DNA of 64,000 nucleotides from Campylobacter concisus (GCF_003048405.1 NZ_PIQS01000001.1:496001-560000); one strand, 5' to 3'; shown: positions 1 to 9,640, counted from the stretch's first letter. Made by a program: numbers and translations. The notes: generated from the sequence alone by a model not told the origin.

Positions 1-528
1 GCGATCCGCTATATGATAGAAAATCCAGACATCGTCTCAAAAAGCTACAATGAAATTTTTGAAATTTTAAAGAATTTCTTAAAAGCTGAGGGTCACAACA
101 TTCTAAACCACTACGTTAGCGATGATGAGGTTAGAATTTATGTCCAAACTGAAAGCGGCCTAGAAGAGCTTATAGTAAATGAAAATTTATTCACAAATCC
201 ACTTTACGAAGAGGCACTTTATATCAGCCAAAAGATAAAAGAGCGCGGCCTAGACTTGCATAGTGACGTTATAGACGTACTTGATGAAGTAGAGAAAAAT
301 GCTAAAAAAGGTGCATATATCCAGCGCTACAAAGGTCTTGGTGAGATGAACCCTGAGCAGCTTTGGGAGACTACGATGAACCCTGAGAACAGAAGACTTT
401 TAAAGATCGATATAAATGACGCTATAAGTGCTTCTGATACGTTTAATCTCTTCATGGGCGATGAGGTCGAGCCAAGAAGAAACTACATCCAAGATCACGC
501 AAAAGACGTTAAACACTTGGATATTTAA
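1..528 (+). CDS. gyrB: DNA gyrase subunit B, C-terminal part (5' end outside window)
   Basis: This is the last ~175 residues of the GyrB ATPase subunit of DNA gyrase, which introduces negative supercoils with GyrA. The frame is open from base 1, so the gene starts upstream of the window. The end shows the conserved GyrB/ParE tail: [19 protein letters not shown] near window residues 105-123, followed by [15 protein letters not shown]. It ends 17 bases before queF, which has its own ribosome binding site, so the two may be co-transcribed. Nothing is unusual in the visible part. Confidence 0.97.
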   Translation, partial: AIRYMIENPDIVSKSYNEIFEILKNFLKAEGHNILNHYVSDDEVRIYVQTESGLEELIVNENLFTNPLYEEALYISQKIKERGLDLHSDVIDVLDEVEKNAKKGAYIQRYKGLGEMNPEQLWETTMNPENRRLLKIDINDAISASDTFNLFMGDEVEPRRNYIQDHAKDVKHLDI

Positions 529-545
529 AAGAAAAAGGATAAAAG

Positions 546-1160
546 ATGAGCGAAGAGATGAAATACGGCGAGAAAATTTTAAAAGAATTTGACGTAGAGA
601 GTGACCTTGAGGTCTGGGAAAATAAGCAAACAAGGGACTATGTCATAAAGATCACTCTGCCTGAGTTTTGCTGCCTTTGCCCTCGCTCTGGTTATCCTGA
701 CTTTGCCACAATCTATCTTGAGTATATTCCAAATAAGCTAGTTGTCGAGCTAAAAGCGATAAAGCTTTATATAAATAGCTTTATGAACCGCAACATCAGC
801 CACGAAGATAGTATAAATGAAATTTACTCTGTTTTAGAGAAAAAGCTTGAGCCTAAATTTATGAAGATAGTTGGCGACTTTAACCCACGTGGAAATGTCC
901 ATACGGTTATCGAGATCAGCTCTGATCTAGTGGTAAAAAAGCCAGCTGAAGAGAAAGAATACGCTCCAAGAAGTAGGGAGAGAAGCTTTAGTGACAAGCC
1001 ACGTGAGAGACGAAGTACAGGTGATCGTGGTAGCAGGGGCAACAGAGATGATAAATTTAAAAAAGATGATAAGCCAAGAAGAAGCTCAAACAAAGAGGGC
1101 TTTAGAAAAATAAGCTACGCTGATGATAAGAAGCCAAAAGTAGTCAAAAAGGATAAATAA
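546..1160 (+). CDS. queF: NADPH-dependent 7-cyano-7-deazaguanine reductase with charged C-terminal tail
   Basis: QueF reduces preQ0 to preQ1 in the queuosine tRNA-modification pathway. The catalytic cysteine motif CPRSGYPDFATI is present (Cys45, Asp52), as is the type I QueF signature ELKAIKLYINSF. The enzyme core ends near residue 127. About 75 further residues are rich in Arg, Lys, Asp and Ser with almost no hydrophobic positions, which is not part of the usual ~130-150-residue enzyme. The tail is in the same uninterrupted frame and overlaps the start of the next gene by one base, so it is not an obvious assembly artefact. The tail looks disordered and basic; an RNA-binding role is only a guess. 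Confidence 0.93.
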   Translation: MSEEMKYGEKILKEFDVESDLEVWENKQTRDYVIKITLPEFCCLCPRSGYPDFATIYLEYIPNKLVVELKAIKLYINSFMNRNISHEDSINEIYSVLEKKLEPKFMKIVGDFNPRGNVHTVIEISSDLVVKKPAEEKEYAPRSRERSFSDKPRERRSTGDRGSRGNRDDKFKKDDKPRRSSNKEGFRKISYADDKKPKVVKKDK

Positions 1161-2395
1161 TGATAAGTGCTAAGCTTATAGAACATATCTTTAAAGCAGC
1201 ATCTATATCACGTTGGAACGACTATCCAAAGATGACAAATTTAGTAGAGCTTGATAAGCAAGCTCATAAATTTATCATCGCTTATTTCATAGCAAAACAA
1301 GAGCAAGACGCCGATATGAACTATATCATTGAGGCTGGAATTTTTGAGTTTTTAAGTAGGGTCGTAGTCACAGACATACGTCCAGACGTCTTTCACCACA
1401 TCCAAAAGACAAAAAAAGAGCAGATAAATAGCTGGGTTTTAAGTAATCTTGATAGCCTTATTTCAGATATTGAAAATGGCGAGTTCTTAGAGAGATTTAA
1501 AAGTTATTTTAAAAGTGATAAAAAGCATGAAAAAGAACGCCTAATCCTAAAAGCAGCCAGCTATCTTGCCACTAGGTGGGAATTTTCTATCGTCTATCAA
1601 ACAAGCCAGTTTTTAAGCGACATCGACGAGCTTAAGGCGAAGGTTGAGGAGGAGATGGAGGATTATTACGAGCTAATTGGCGTTAGAAAGATCGCTATGA
1701 ATCAAAAATTAGCCCGCCTTGTTGATCTAAGTGGTAGGCTAAGGTTTCAAAAACGCTGGGCGCAAACGCCTCGTATCCCTGAAACTGCGGTCTTAGGACA
1801 TATGCTAGTAGTCGCGATACTTAGCTATTTTTATTCACTCAAAGTAAAAGCTTGCAAAAAACGCCTAGAAAATAACTTCTTTTGCGCGCTATTTCACGAT
1901 CTGCCAGAGAGCCTTACAAGGGATATCATAAGCCCTGTAAAATACGGCGTAAAAGGGCTAAATGAGATCATCAGCGAGTATGAGATGAGGCTTATTGATG
2001 AGAGGATTTTGCCATTTGTACCAGAAAAGATCAAAGATGAGTTTAGCTACATCCTTGGCATCAGAAAAGATGGCGAGAAATTTATAAAAGATGAGTTTGA
2101 AAATAGAACTTATGAGCGTAAGATCATCTGCCACGAAGGGACTATGGAAAACGTAAATGAGGATAAATTTAACCCAATCGATGGCAAAGCACTAAAATAC
2201 TGCGACAAACTCTCAGCCTACATTGAAGCTGGAATTTCTATAAGCTACGGTGTCAAGTCAAAAGAGCTAACTGACGGCTTTAATAATATGTATAAATTTT
2301 TTAGCGAAAAACCTAAGATCGACGGAGTGGATTTTTTAGAAATTTGTGATGATTTTAATGGACATTTTGGTTTAGAAAGACCCCCTCTCAGATAA
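1160..2395 (+). CDS. HD-domain phosphohydrolase-like protein
   Basis: A 411-residue cytosolic protein with a metal-binding HD domain in its second half: a His in the stretch TAVLGHMLVV (about residue 214) and the His-Asp doublet in FCALFHDLPESLTRD (His246-Asp247). This arrangement fits YfbR/HDDC2-like nucleotidases or phosphohydrolases. The N-terminal ~190 residues are helical with no motif I recognise. The start codon shares a base with the queF stop, indicating translational coupling with queF. Its stop lies at the 3' edge of the SRP RNA gene on the opposite strand. The substrate cannot be told from sequence. Confidence 0.75.
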   Translation: MISAKLIEHIFKAASISRWNDYPKMTNLVELDKQAHKFIIAYFIAKQEQDADMNYIIEAGIFEFLSRVVVTDIRPDVFHHIQKTKKEQINSWVLSNLDSLISDIENGEFLERFKSYFKSDKKHEKERLILKAASYLATRWEFSIVYQTSQFLSDIDELKAKVEEEMEDYYELIGVRKIAMNQKLARLVDLSGRLRFQKRWAQTPRIPETAVLGHMLVVAILSYFYSLKVKACKKRLENNFFCALFHDLPESLTRDIISPVKYGVKGLNEIISEYEMRLIDERILPFVPEKIKDEFSYILGIRKDGEKFIKDEFENRTYERKIICHEGTMENVNEDKFNPIDGKALKYCDKLSAYIEAGISISYGVKSKELTDGFNNMYKFFSEKPKIDGVDFLEICDDFNGHFGLERPPLR

Positions 2396-2495
2396 CTGCG
2401 GCACACACTTAATACAAGTGCTCTGCTGTGTTCCCACCCTGAAGCGGTGCTCATAAAAAGCATTGCACAGGTCTAAGAAGGAGCTTCGCAATCAT
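2391..2495 (-). ncRNA. ffs: 4.5S / small signal recognition particle RNA
   Basis: Read on the minus strand, 2445-2421 forms the universally conserved SRP domain IV hairpin: a TCAGG side, a GTG/CAC stem capped by a GGAA tetraloop (bases 2434-2431), and an AGCAG return side. This is the Ffh-binding site. Further 3' the GTGTGCCG element typical of bacterial 4.5S RNA follows (about 2408-2398). The ends TTGCG (about 2494) and CGCAG can pair. A -10 box TATAGT at 2507-2502 sets the 5' end near 2495. The 3' end is approximate and touches the stop of the convergent HD-domain gene. Confidence 0.82.
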
Positions 2496-2501
2496 ACAGA
2501 A

Positions 2502-2507
2502 ACTATA
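2502..2507 (-). promoter_or_regulatory. -10 box of the SRP RNA promoter
   Basis: On the minus strand the sequence AAGTATAGTT contains TATAGT, preceded by the AT-rich periodic stretch typical of Campylobacter sigma-70 promoters that lack a clear -35. It sits about 7 bases before the inferred 5' end of the SRP RNA. Confidence 0.6.
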
Positions 2508-2557
2508 CTTAAATTTAGTTTTATAGTTACATTTTTAAAAATTTAGCTTTAAAAGTA

Positions 2558-2563
2558 TATAAT
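2558..2563 (+). promoter_or_regulatory. -10 box upstream of the small conserved gene
   Basis: An exact TATAAT (context GTATATAATC) lies 29 bases before the ATG at 2592, after an AT-rich run. It diverges from the SRP RNA promoter about 50 bases away. Confidence 0.65.
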
Positions 2564-2591
2564 CAGCCCAAATTTCATAAAAAGTAGAGTA

Positions 2592-3017
2592 ATGTCTGGA
2601 AAGTTTAAACTTCGTTTTTTATCAGCTTTTAGAGATTTTTTTATCTATCATCACAAATCTTTAGAGTTTCGTGCAAAAATTTTTGCCGCTATGATCTCTG
2701 CTAAATTTGACCCAGACGAAGATGATTTTTTTGTTTTAAATGACATTACAAATGAAATTTATGAAAATGACCAAACCAGAAAAGACTTTTTGATCCAAAC
2801 TGTTAAAGAGTATGTAGTAAGAGTTAAAAGAAACGATAGAATCACACTTGATGCACTACTTTTAAGCATTGATAAAGACCTAAAAGATCACAAAAGATAC
2901 GCCAAAAAGATAGATTTTTCTCACCTTCGTCGCTTGATGAGTGGCTGTGAGGAAGAAATTTTAGTTCAGCAAAGAGTTTATGAGTTTTTAATAAACGAAG
3001 TCAAACTCTATTCTTAA
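2592..3017 (+). CDS. Conserved hypothetical protein, 141 residues
   Basis: I do not recognise a named family. The protein is predicted soluble, mostly helical, basic at the N-terminus and has no signal peptide or membrane segment. It has its own -10 box at 2558-2563 and is monocistronic, facing the flgE 3' end. The codon use matches the core genes around it, so it is probably a real Campylobacter gene. Confidence 0.6.
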   Translation: MSGKFKLRFLSAFRDFFIYHHKSLEFRAKIFAAMISAKFDPDEDDFFVLNDITNEIYENDQTRKDFLIQTVKEYVVRVKRNDRITLDALLLSIDKDLKDHKRYAKKIDFSHLRRLMSGCEEEILVQQRVYEFLINEVKLYS

Positions 3018-3062
3018 AATTATCATTCATTTTAAATTTTTAATCATCAACTAGCATAAAAA

Positions 3063-4664
3063 TTATTTCTTCATCTGAATAGCAGTCTGGATCATTTCAT
3101 CACTTGTTGTGATACTTTTTGCACTAGCCTCATAAGCCTTTTGTGTGACTATAACCTCACTTAGCGCTTGACCAAGATCGACATTACTCATTTCAAGTTT
3201 ATTTGCTAAAATTTGCGCTCCATAAATGGTCTCACCAGCTTTATTTTTATAAAAAAATGCTTCACCTGAATTTGGAGTTGCTTCATAGAGATTATCGCCC
3301 ACTTTTGATACGCCCTGTTCATTTTGGAAGTGATATAGAGCTATTTTTGCAACTATAAATGAACGAGAATTGTCAAAATTTGCCATGATATTTCCACGGT
3401 CATCGACGCTATATTTTGAGAGATTTCCTTCGGCGTAGCCATCTGCTTTTATGACAAAGTCTTTTTTTGAATTAGCCGAGCTTGTTATGCCATTATAGAC
3501 ATTTGCATCTCCATCGCCAAGAAAATTTAAAGCTACGTTTCCAACGCTTGTTAATGTATTTGTAACAAGCCTACCGCTACCATCAAAAGTAAGTGTTCCC
3601 ATAGCTGTATTTTGTACAACACCATTAGCATCAGTTATCGTAGCTGTGGCATTCCAGGTAGTTTGATTGCCACCTTGAGGGATTTGTTTTGTAAAATTTA
3701 TAGTTACTAAGCTCTTTGTACCATCACTGTTATATATCTCTGAGCTTAGTTTTTCTTTATTAGCTACTTCAACTAGTGATGTAACTTCGGCTTTTACATC
3801 TAAGCTAGCAAAATTCATAAATTTTAGGCTTTTATTGTTTATATGCCAGCTACCATCGCTCTCTAGTGTGGTTGAAAACTCACTAAATTTACCATCACCG
3901 TCTTTTACTTTTACCACTACGCTATCGCCTGCTTTCGCACCAAATCTTGTCTGACTTAGCGGAATTTGTCCATTTAGTGAGATAGTTTTGTTTGTATTAT
4001 CGAGTGTATAATTAAAATTTGCCGCATCAATGGCTGTTGTTCGCTTATCTGTTATAAGGCTTGAGTCTAGGTTACCTTTTAAATTTATATTTTTTGTTTG
4101 CTTGGCTGGCATATATAAAAAATGAGGTAAATTTATACCTTTTTGTGAGCCAGTATCGCCTAGTTTTAGATCCTCTTCTTTTGCAGTAAATGCCTGCGTG
4201 GTACCTTTTGTCTGACCATATTTTCTAAGAGCATTAGCACTTGGAGTGACTGGAGTAAAACTTGTTAACGTACCAAGAAGCAAGTTGCCTTTATTATCTA
4301 CTAAATTTCCAGCCCCATCTATATCGAAGCTACCTGTTCTTGTGTAGTAATTTCTACCATTTTTATCAACGACACCAAAAAAGCCTTTACCGCCTATAGC
4401 TAGGTCAAAGTTATTATCAGTATTTTGAAAACTACCATTTGTCATCTTTAAAGCTGTCGTTTGTTTTGTAGCTCCAAGACCTACTTGATTGTTAGTTGGA
4501 CCACTTCCAGCAGAAGCCATATGTTGATTAATTAAATTTTTAAACTCAGGGATTGAAGCTTTAAAACCTACGTTGTTGATATTTGAGATATTATTTGCCC
4601 AAACATCCATGCCAAAGCTTTGTGTTTTAATGCCACTAATTCCGTTGTAAAAACCTCTCATCAT
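3063..4664 (-). CDS. flgE: Flagellar hook protein FlgE
   Basis: FlgE polymerises into the flagellar hook outside the cell and is exported by the flagellar type III apparatus. The N-terminus carries the rod/hook signature (YNGISGIKTQSFGMDVWANN, ISNINNVGFKA). The C-terminus has the matching coiled-coil end MSNVDLGQALSEVIVTQKAY. Its 533 residues are close to the Campylobacter hook protein size, with a variable, Ser/Thr/Asn-rich middle as expected for a surface-exposed domain. It is the last gene of fliK-flgD-flgE, 5 bases after flgD, so it should depend on the sigma-54 promoter upstream of fliK. Two adjacent Met codons make the start ambiguous by one residue. Confidence 0.95.
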   Translation of the reverse strand: MMRGFYNGISGIKTQSFGMDVWANNISNINNVGFKASIPEFKNLINQHMASAGSGPTNNQVGLGATKQTTALKMTNGSFQNTDNNFDLAIGGKGFFGVVDKNGRNYYTRTGSFDIDGAGNLVDNKGNLLLGTLTSFTPVTPSANALRKYGQTKGTTQAFTAKEEDLKLGDTGSQKGINLPHFLYMPAKQTKNINLKGNLDSSLITDKRTTAIDAANFNYTLDNTNKTISLNGQIPLSQTRFGAKAGDSVVVKVKDGDGKFSEFSTTLESDGSWHINNKSLKFMNFASLDVKAEVTSLVEVANKEKLSSEIYNSDGTKSLVTINFTKQIPQGGNQTTWNATATITDANGVVQNTAMGTLTFDGSGRLVTNTLTSVGNVALNFLGDGDANVYNGITSSANSKKDFVIKADGYAEGNLSKYSVDDRGNIMANFDNSRSFIVAKIALYHFQNEQGVSKVGDNLYEATPNSGEAFFYKNKAGETIYGAQILANKLEMSNVDLGQALSEVIVTQKAYEASAKSITTSDEMIQTAIQMKK

Positions 4665-4669
4665 GGCTT

Positions 4670-5377
4670 TTATCCTTCGTAAAATTCAGATATTTTATCC
4701 ATTGGGACATATTCGCCTGCGATTTTTATCATAGCTTTGCCGTCTACAAATTTTACTGCCTCGACTGGATAGCTACCTACTTGAGTCTTGTATGAATTAC
4801 CATCTTTTCCAGTGTAATTAACAGAGACTGTATATGCACCATTTGGTAATTGTTTTCCAGAATCATCTTTGCCATCCCAAGATATTCTGCGAACTCCTGA
4901 TTTTAGATCTTTTATATCGATTGAACGAACGACCTCTCCATTTGCATTTTTAATTTCGAGCTTACCATTTGCAAGATCTGATTTAAAATAAAGTGCAAAA
5001 TTTACAGTTTTTTGCTCATCTGTTAGTAAAACTGAGTTTGAACCAGTTGAGGCCATTTTGCCAAGAGCTGATATGGCGTAGGCATTTGCATTTGATTTTA
5101 ATTGATTTACAAGCTCTTTCATAGCTGAGTTTGTATTTTGTTGCATCTCTAGTGATGCCAGTTGGCTAGTTTGCGTAAGCATCTTTTCAGTATCCATAGG
5201 ACTTGTTGGGTCTTGATACTGAAGCTCTGTTAAAAGTAGCTTCATAAATGCATCTTTATCTAGCTGCGCATTTGGGTTAGTTCCTGTGCCAGCTGCCGCA
5301 TCTTGCTTTGCTTTTGCCTTTTTCTCGGCGTTTTTTTGTTGAGTTGTTTGTGTAGTTATATCTGAAACTGAAGCCAT
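4670..5377 (-). CDS. flgD: Flagellar hook assembly (scaffolding) protein FlgD
   Basis: FlgD caps the growing hook and directs FlgE assembly. The conserved N-terminal segment DAFMKLLLTELQYQDPTSPM (residues ~42-61) followed by MLTQTSQLASLEM is diagnostic. The C-terminal half has the FlgD Ig-like/Tudor fold signature, with SWDGKDDSGKQLPNGAYTV. Its 235 residues are normal for the family. It lies between fliK and flgE with gaps under 10 bases, so it is clearly in the same operon. Confidence 0.95.
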   Translation of the reverse strand: MASVSDITTQTTQQKNAEKKAKAKQDAAAGTGTNPNAQLDKDAFMKLLLTELQYQDPTSPMDTEKMLTQTSQLASLEMQQNTNSAMKELVNQLKSNANAYAISALGKMASTGSNSVLLTDEQKTVNFALYFKSDLANGKLEIKNANGEVVRSIDIKDLKSGVRRISWDGKDDSGKQLPNGAYTVSVNYTGKDGNSYKTQVGSYPVEAVKFVDGKAMIKIAGEYVPMDKISEFYEG

Positions 5378-5385
5378 GATCTCTC

Positions 5386-6786
5386 CTAAATATATCTTGG
5401 TATTACTAGCTCAAGCAAGCTTTGTTCCGCTTGAGTGTTTTCGCTCTCATCGCTTTGATTTGAGCTGTATTTGTTTTTTGCTTGTTCTTTTTTATCTTGT
5501 CTTTGATTTTGATCTGAGAAATTCATCTCAAGCTCGGTAAACCCCATATTTACAAGGCTATTTTTAAACTCAGCTTGATTTTGTAAAAAGAGATTCATCG
5601 TAGCCGTAGTTGAGTTAAAATTTACATGTAAGTTATTGCCGCGATTTACCATCGTGATCTCAACCTCGCCTAAATTTAGAGGATTAAGCGTTATGTTAAA
5701 ACGAGTGATCGGAGCTTTGTAATTTTGAACCTGCTCTTTTAGCGTAGAAGAGAAGTTACTAAGCGTCTCTTTTATCTCAGCCTTTGTTTGAAGCTGGTGT
5801 TTGGCGCTACTAGCGATATCTTTTACCATTTGATTTAGTTCTGATTTATTATCGCTATTAAATGTCTCTTTGCTCTCTAAATTCTCATTTTTTTGTTGTT
5901 CTCTTTCAGGGAAGAGTAGCGACTCTAAAGTTGGGGCTTTTTGCGCCTTTTGCTCGTGTAAATTTACCTTTACTTTTAGCTCTTTTGGCTGCTCCTCTGG
6001 CTCAACATCCACTATCTCATCATCAAGCTTTACTTCGCTATCTAGCTTTTTAGGCTCTTCTTTTACTAAATTTTTAGTTTCATTAGTTGGATTTGCCACT
6101 ACCTCTTTTAACAAAGTATCAAGCTTTACGACCTCTTTTGGCTCGTTTTTGATGATAGTTTGCTCGACTTCATTTTTTAGCTCTTTTAGGTAAAAAGGCT
6201 TCTCTTCGGTCTTTATCGGTGTGAAAAATTCTTTCTTACCTAAATTTTTAAACATCTCATTTAGTTTTGGCACATCTTCGTTTAAAATTTCTATATTTTC
6301 AAGGCCAAGGTCAAATTTCTTAGCAAGGTCGATAAGATCGCTAACACTTTTAACGTTGCTAAGCTCTTCGACGTTTTCAGGTACACTTAAGAAATTTGCT
6401 ATTTTGTCGCTGAAATTTGGAAATTTACTTACTTTTTCATTGCCATTTAGAATTTCTAAAACTTGCAAAAGCTGCATGAAATTTGCATTTTCATAGAGCT
6501 CATTTTTTGTATTTTCGTCCAAATTTTCTTCAAGCGTGGTTGAAATTTTTGCCGCACTTTCACTTTGAGCTTTTTGCAGCGTCTCTTTTTGAGTGGTAAC
6601 CGTTTTTACTATCTCTTTGACATCTTTTTCAGTGATTTTTTGGCCGCTATTTGCCTTACTCGCAGCTGCATCTAAAACCATAGACAAAAATTCGCCGTTG
6701 TTTTGAGATTTTTTAGAAACAGAGAGCTTTTTACCTCCAGCAGGAGCCAGCAAATCTACGTTATTTTTCGCTGTGTAAGCTTGCAT
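5386..6786 (-). CDS. fliK: Flagellar hook-length control protein FliK
   Basis: FliK is secreted during hook growth and triggers the switch from hook to filament substrates. The C-terminal domain carries the Flg_hook signature LNPLNLGEVEITMVNRGN followed by a Gln-rich, acidic tail. The rest is low-complexity, Lys/Glu/Asn-rich sequence, typical of the disordered ruler region. The position as first gene before flgD and flgE supports the call, since N-terminal conservation in FliK is low. It is preceded by a sigma-54 promoter. Confidence 0.92.
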   Translation of the reverse strand: MQAYTAKNNVDLLAPAGGKKLSVSKKSQNNGEFLSMVLDAAASKANSGQKITEKDVKEIVKTVTTQKETLQKAQSESAAKISTTLEENLDENTKNELYENANFMQLLQVLEILNGNEKVSKFPNFSDKIANFLSVPENVEELSNVKSVSDLIDLAKKFDLGLENIEILNEDVPKLNEMFKNLGKKEFFTPIKTEEKPFYLKELKNEVEQTIIKNEPKEVVKLDTLLKEVVANPTNETKNLVKEEPKKLDSEVKLDDEIVDVEPEEQPKELKVKVNLHEQKAQKAPTLESLLFPEREQQKNENLESKETFNSDNKSELNQMVKDIASSAKHQLQTKAEIKETLSNFSSTLKEQVQNYKAPITRFNITLNPLNLGEVEITMVNRGNNLHVNFNSTTATMNLFLQNQAEFKNSLVNMGFTELEMNFSDQNQRQDKKEQAKNKYSSNQSDESENTQAEQSLLELVIPRYI

Positions 6787-6820
6787 TTAATCCCTTTAAA
6801 TTTAAAAACTTAACGCTTAC

Positions 6821-6838
6821 ATGCAAAATCTATTCCAA
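6821..6838 (-). promoter_or_regulatory. Sigma-54 (RpoN) promoter of fliK-flgD-flgE
   Basis: On the minus strand the sequence TTGGAATAGATTTTGCAT has the invariant GG and GC of a -24/-12 promoter separated by exactly 10 bases. It lies 35 bases upstream of the fliK start. Hook-class genes in Campylobacter are known to be RpoN/FlgR dependent, so both position and spacing fit. Confidence 0.85.
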
Positions 6839-6947
6839 AAATTAATTTCTTGATATCAGCTTAAAATTTATAAAAATTTGGCTATAATCTGCCCCTATTT
6901 TAAAACTGATAAAGCGAAAAATATCAAACTAATAAACGGAGAAACAT

Positions 6948-8750
6948 TTGGAAAAGATACGAAATATAGCCGTTATCGCGCACGTCGACCACGGTAAGAC
7001 AACAATGGTTGATGAGCTTTTAAAACAGTCAGGAACATTTAATGAGCATCAAAACCTTGGCGAGCGTGTAATGGATAGCAACGATATCGAAAGAGAGCGT
7101 GGTATCACGATCCTTTCTAAAAACACTGCTATTCGCTACAAAGATACAAAGATCAACATCATCGACACTCCGGGCCACGCCGACTTTGGTGGTGAGGTTG
7201 AGCGTGTTCTTAAGATGGTTGATGGCGTTTTACTACTTGTCGATGCGCAAGAAGGCGTTATGCCACAAACTAAATTCGTCGTCAAAAAGGCGCTTTCACT
7301 AGGGCTTCGTCCAATTGTTGTCGTAAATAAGATAGATAAACCTGCAGGCGATCCAGACCGCGTTATAAATGAAATTTTTGACCTTTTTGTCGCACTTGAC
7401 GCAAACGACGAGCAGCTAGAGTTTCCAGTCGTTTATGCAGCTGCTAAAAATGGCTACGCAAAGCTAAAACTAAGCGATGAAAACAAAGATATGCAGCCAC
7501 TTTTTGAAACTATCCTAGCTCATGTGCCAGCTCCAAGTGGCAGCGACGAGAACCCACTTCAGCTTCAAGTTTTCACGCTTGATTATGACAACTACGTCGG
7601 CAAGATCGGTATTGCAAGAATTTTTAATGGCAAAATATCTAAAAACCAAAACGTCATGCTTGCAAAGGCTGATGGCACAAAGACAACTGGTAGAATTTCA
7701 AAGTTAATTGGCTTTATGGGTCTTGAAAGAACCGATATTAACGAAGCTGGTACTGGTGACATCGTAGCGATCGCTGGCTTTGATGCGCTTGACGTTGGCG
7801 ATAGCGTCGTTGATCCAAATAATCCTCATCCACTAGATCCTCTTCACATCGAAGAGCCAACACTTAGCGTTGTATTTTCTGTAAATGACGGCCCATTAGC
7901 AGGCACTGAGGGTAAACACGTCACATCAAATAAGATCGATGAGCGCCTTGCAAACGAGATGAAGACAAATATCGCGATGAAATACGAAAACATCGGCGAG
8001 GGCAAATTTAAAGTAAGTGGCCGTGGCGAGCTTCAGATTACTATTTTGGCTGAAAATATGCGCCGTGAGGGGTATGAATTTTTACTTGGCAGACCTGAGG
8101 TTATAGTAAAAGAGATAAACGGCGTAAAATGCGAGCCATATGAGCTTTTGGTTATCGATGCGCCCGATGATACGACAGGCACAGTCATAGAAAAACTAGG
8201 CAAAAGAAAGGCTGAAATGGTCTCTATGAACCCAACAGGGGACGGCCAAACAAGGATCGAGTTTGAGATCCCAGCGCGCGGACTTATCGGCTTTAGAAGC
8301 CAGTTTTTGACTGATACAAAAGGCGAGGGCGTTATGAACCACAGCTTTTTGGAGTTTAGACCACTTAGTGGAACCGTCGAGCACAGAACAAATGGCGCAC
8401 TAGTTTCTATGGAAAACGGCGTAACGCTTGCCTATTCGCTATTTAACTTACAAGATCGTGGCGCGCTTTTCCTTGATCCGCAAGCAAAAGTTTATGTGGG
8501 TATGATCATCGGTGAGCACAGCCGTCCAAACGATCTTGACGTAAATCCTATCAAGGGTAAAAACCTAACAAACGTGCGTGCAAGCGGTAGCGACGATGCG
8601 ATCAAGCTTGTCCCACCTAGAAAGCTAAGCCTTGAGCGCGCGCTAGAGTGGATAGAAGATGACGAGCTAGTCGAGGTTACGCCTATAAATATTCGCGTTC
8701 GCAAGCGCTATTTAGACCCAACAGAGCGCAAAAGAAAAGCAAAACTCTAA
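6948..8750 (+). CDS. typA: Ribosome-associated translational GTPase TypA/BipA
   Basis: A 600-residue GTPase of the EF-G family. G1 is AHVDHGKTT (residues ~11-19), the switch segment is ERERGITI, G3 is [15 protein letters not shown] and G4 is VVNKIDKP. The BipA-specific C-terminal domain contains [18 protein letters not shown] and MNHSFLEF. It acts on 70S ribosomes in subunit assembly and stress or low-temperature growth. The start is a TTG at 6948, preceded by GGAGAAAC; the next Met lies past the P-loop, so the TTG is needed. It diverges from fliK. Confidence 0.96.
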   Translation: MEKIRNIAVIAHVDHGKTTMVDELLKQSGTFNEHQNLGERVMDSNDIERERGITILSKNTAIRYKDTKINIIDTPGHADFGGEVERVLKMVDGVLLLVDAQEGVMPQTKFVVKKALSLGLRPIVVVNKIDKPAGDPDRVINEIFDLFVALDANDEQLEFPVVYAAAKNGYAKLKLSDENKDMQPLFETILAHVPAPSGSDENPLQLQVFTLDYDNYVGKIGIARIFNGKISKNQNVMLAKADGTKTTGRISKLIGFMGLERTDINEAGTGDIVAIAGFDALDVGDSVVDPNNPHPLDPLHIEEPTLSVVFSVNDGPLAGTEGKHVTSNKIDERLANEMKTNIAMKYENIGEGKFKVSGRGELQITILAENMRREGYEFLLGRPEVIVKEINGVKCEPYELLVIDAPDDTTGTVIEKLGKRKAEMVSMNPTGDGQTRIEFEIPARGLIGFRSQFLTDTKGEGVMNHSFLEFRPLSGTVEHRTNGALVSMENGVTLAYSLFNLQDRGALFLDPQAKVYVGMIIGEHSRPNDLDVNPIKGKNLTNVRASGSDDAIKLVPPRKLSLERALEWIEDDELVEVTPINIRVRKRYLDPTERKRKAKL

Positions 8751-8766
8751 TCAAATTTTATCATTT

Positions 8767-8788
8767 TAGCCCCTTTGTAAAGGGGCTA
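8767..8788 (+). terminator. Intrinsic terminator-like hairpin after typA
   Basis: TAGCCCCTTT and AAAGGGGCTA form a 10-bp stem with a 2-base loop 17 bases after the typA stop. The following bases are AT-rich but not a clean T-run, so efficiency is uncertain. Confidence 0.6.
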
Positions 8789-9010
8789 ATAATTGAACTC
8801 TAAAAACAGCAAATAAATTTATATAAATTTCTCATATCTTTTTTGCATTATTTATTTAAGTTGGCTTTGCTTAAGACGATTAAAATTTATCAATCTTAAA
8901 ACTATTTATACTTTAAAATACCATACTTACTTTTCTATTTTTGCTTTTAATGTAATCAATATGAAAATGCCTAGTTTATGCTAAAATCGGCGAAAATTTA
9001 AAGGAAACCG

Positions 9011-9640
9011 ATGAAAAAACTAAAATTTATCTTTGCTCTCTCCGCGGCGTTTATTTTTAGCGGCTGCTACGAGACGACGCTGCTTACTCGCGTGCCGATC
9101 TCTGCGCTTATTTCTGATAAAGGCGTGGACGTGAAATCCACGATCGTGTTAACGGATATAACGCCACAGACGTACGTTACGAAAACGGTAACGGACAACG
9201 TGCGGGTTTTTGTTCCCGACGCTAAATTTAAGGATTTTCCGACCGGAGAAACCGCCTATGAGATGAGCGTTAGCGCCGGCAAGGGCGAAAAGGGCGGCAA
9301 AAACTCGGATAAGCGCGCCGTGCGGATATATCTAAGCCAAGATGGCGACGTCTACGGCAAGCTTAGCAAAAACATACTCGAGCAGTACGCGGGCGCGGCG
9401 AAGCAGAAAATGGAGCCGACGCTAAAAGCGGCGATCAAATTTGAAAACGACACGAAGGACGTCTATGAGCTGGTCGTGGGCAACGAGTTTAAGGCGAGCG
9501 ACGAGGCGCAGACGGGCGGCGTTTATACCTTGGCGCCGGGGCAGGTCACGGGCGCGATCTGGGCGGATAGCGCAGCGGTACGCGAGGCGATCGCGAGCAA
9601 GGCGGTCAAAATCGGCACTCTAAAAAAGGCGGCGAAATGA
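9011..9640 (+). CDS. Predicted lipoprotein, 209 residues, GC-rich gene
   Basis: The N-terminus MKKLKFIFALSAAFIFSGC is a clear lipoprotein signal with Cys19 in the lipobox, so the mature protein should be membrane-anchored. The rest is soluble. It vaguely recalls small phage or island lipoproteins of unknown function; I cannot name the family. Base composition changes sharply here: the gene is far richer in G+C than typA or the TorA-type reductase gene. Its last codons overlap the proC start by 4 bases (ATGA), so the two are translationally coupled. Confidence 0.7.
   Translation: MKKLKFIFALSAAFIFSGCYETTLLTRVPISALISDKGVDVKSTIVLTDITPQTYVTKTVTDNVRVFVPDAKFKDFPTGETAYEMSVSAGKGEKGGKNSDKRAVRIYLSQDGDVYGKLSKNILEQYAGAAKQKMEPTLKAAIKFENDTKDVYELVVGNEFKASDEAQTGGVYTLAPGQVTGAIWADSAAVREAIASKAVKIGTLKKAAK

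Noticed and set aside
2395..2510. Plus-strand reading of this structured segment as a leader or other small RNA
   Set aside because: No known RNA signature on the plus strand; the minus strand shows the SRP domain IV motif and a suitable promoter.
5862..6496. Plus-strand frames within fliK and flgD
   Set aside because: Low-complexity shadow frames rich in Ser/Phe, opposite a clear operon.
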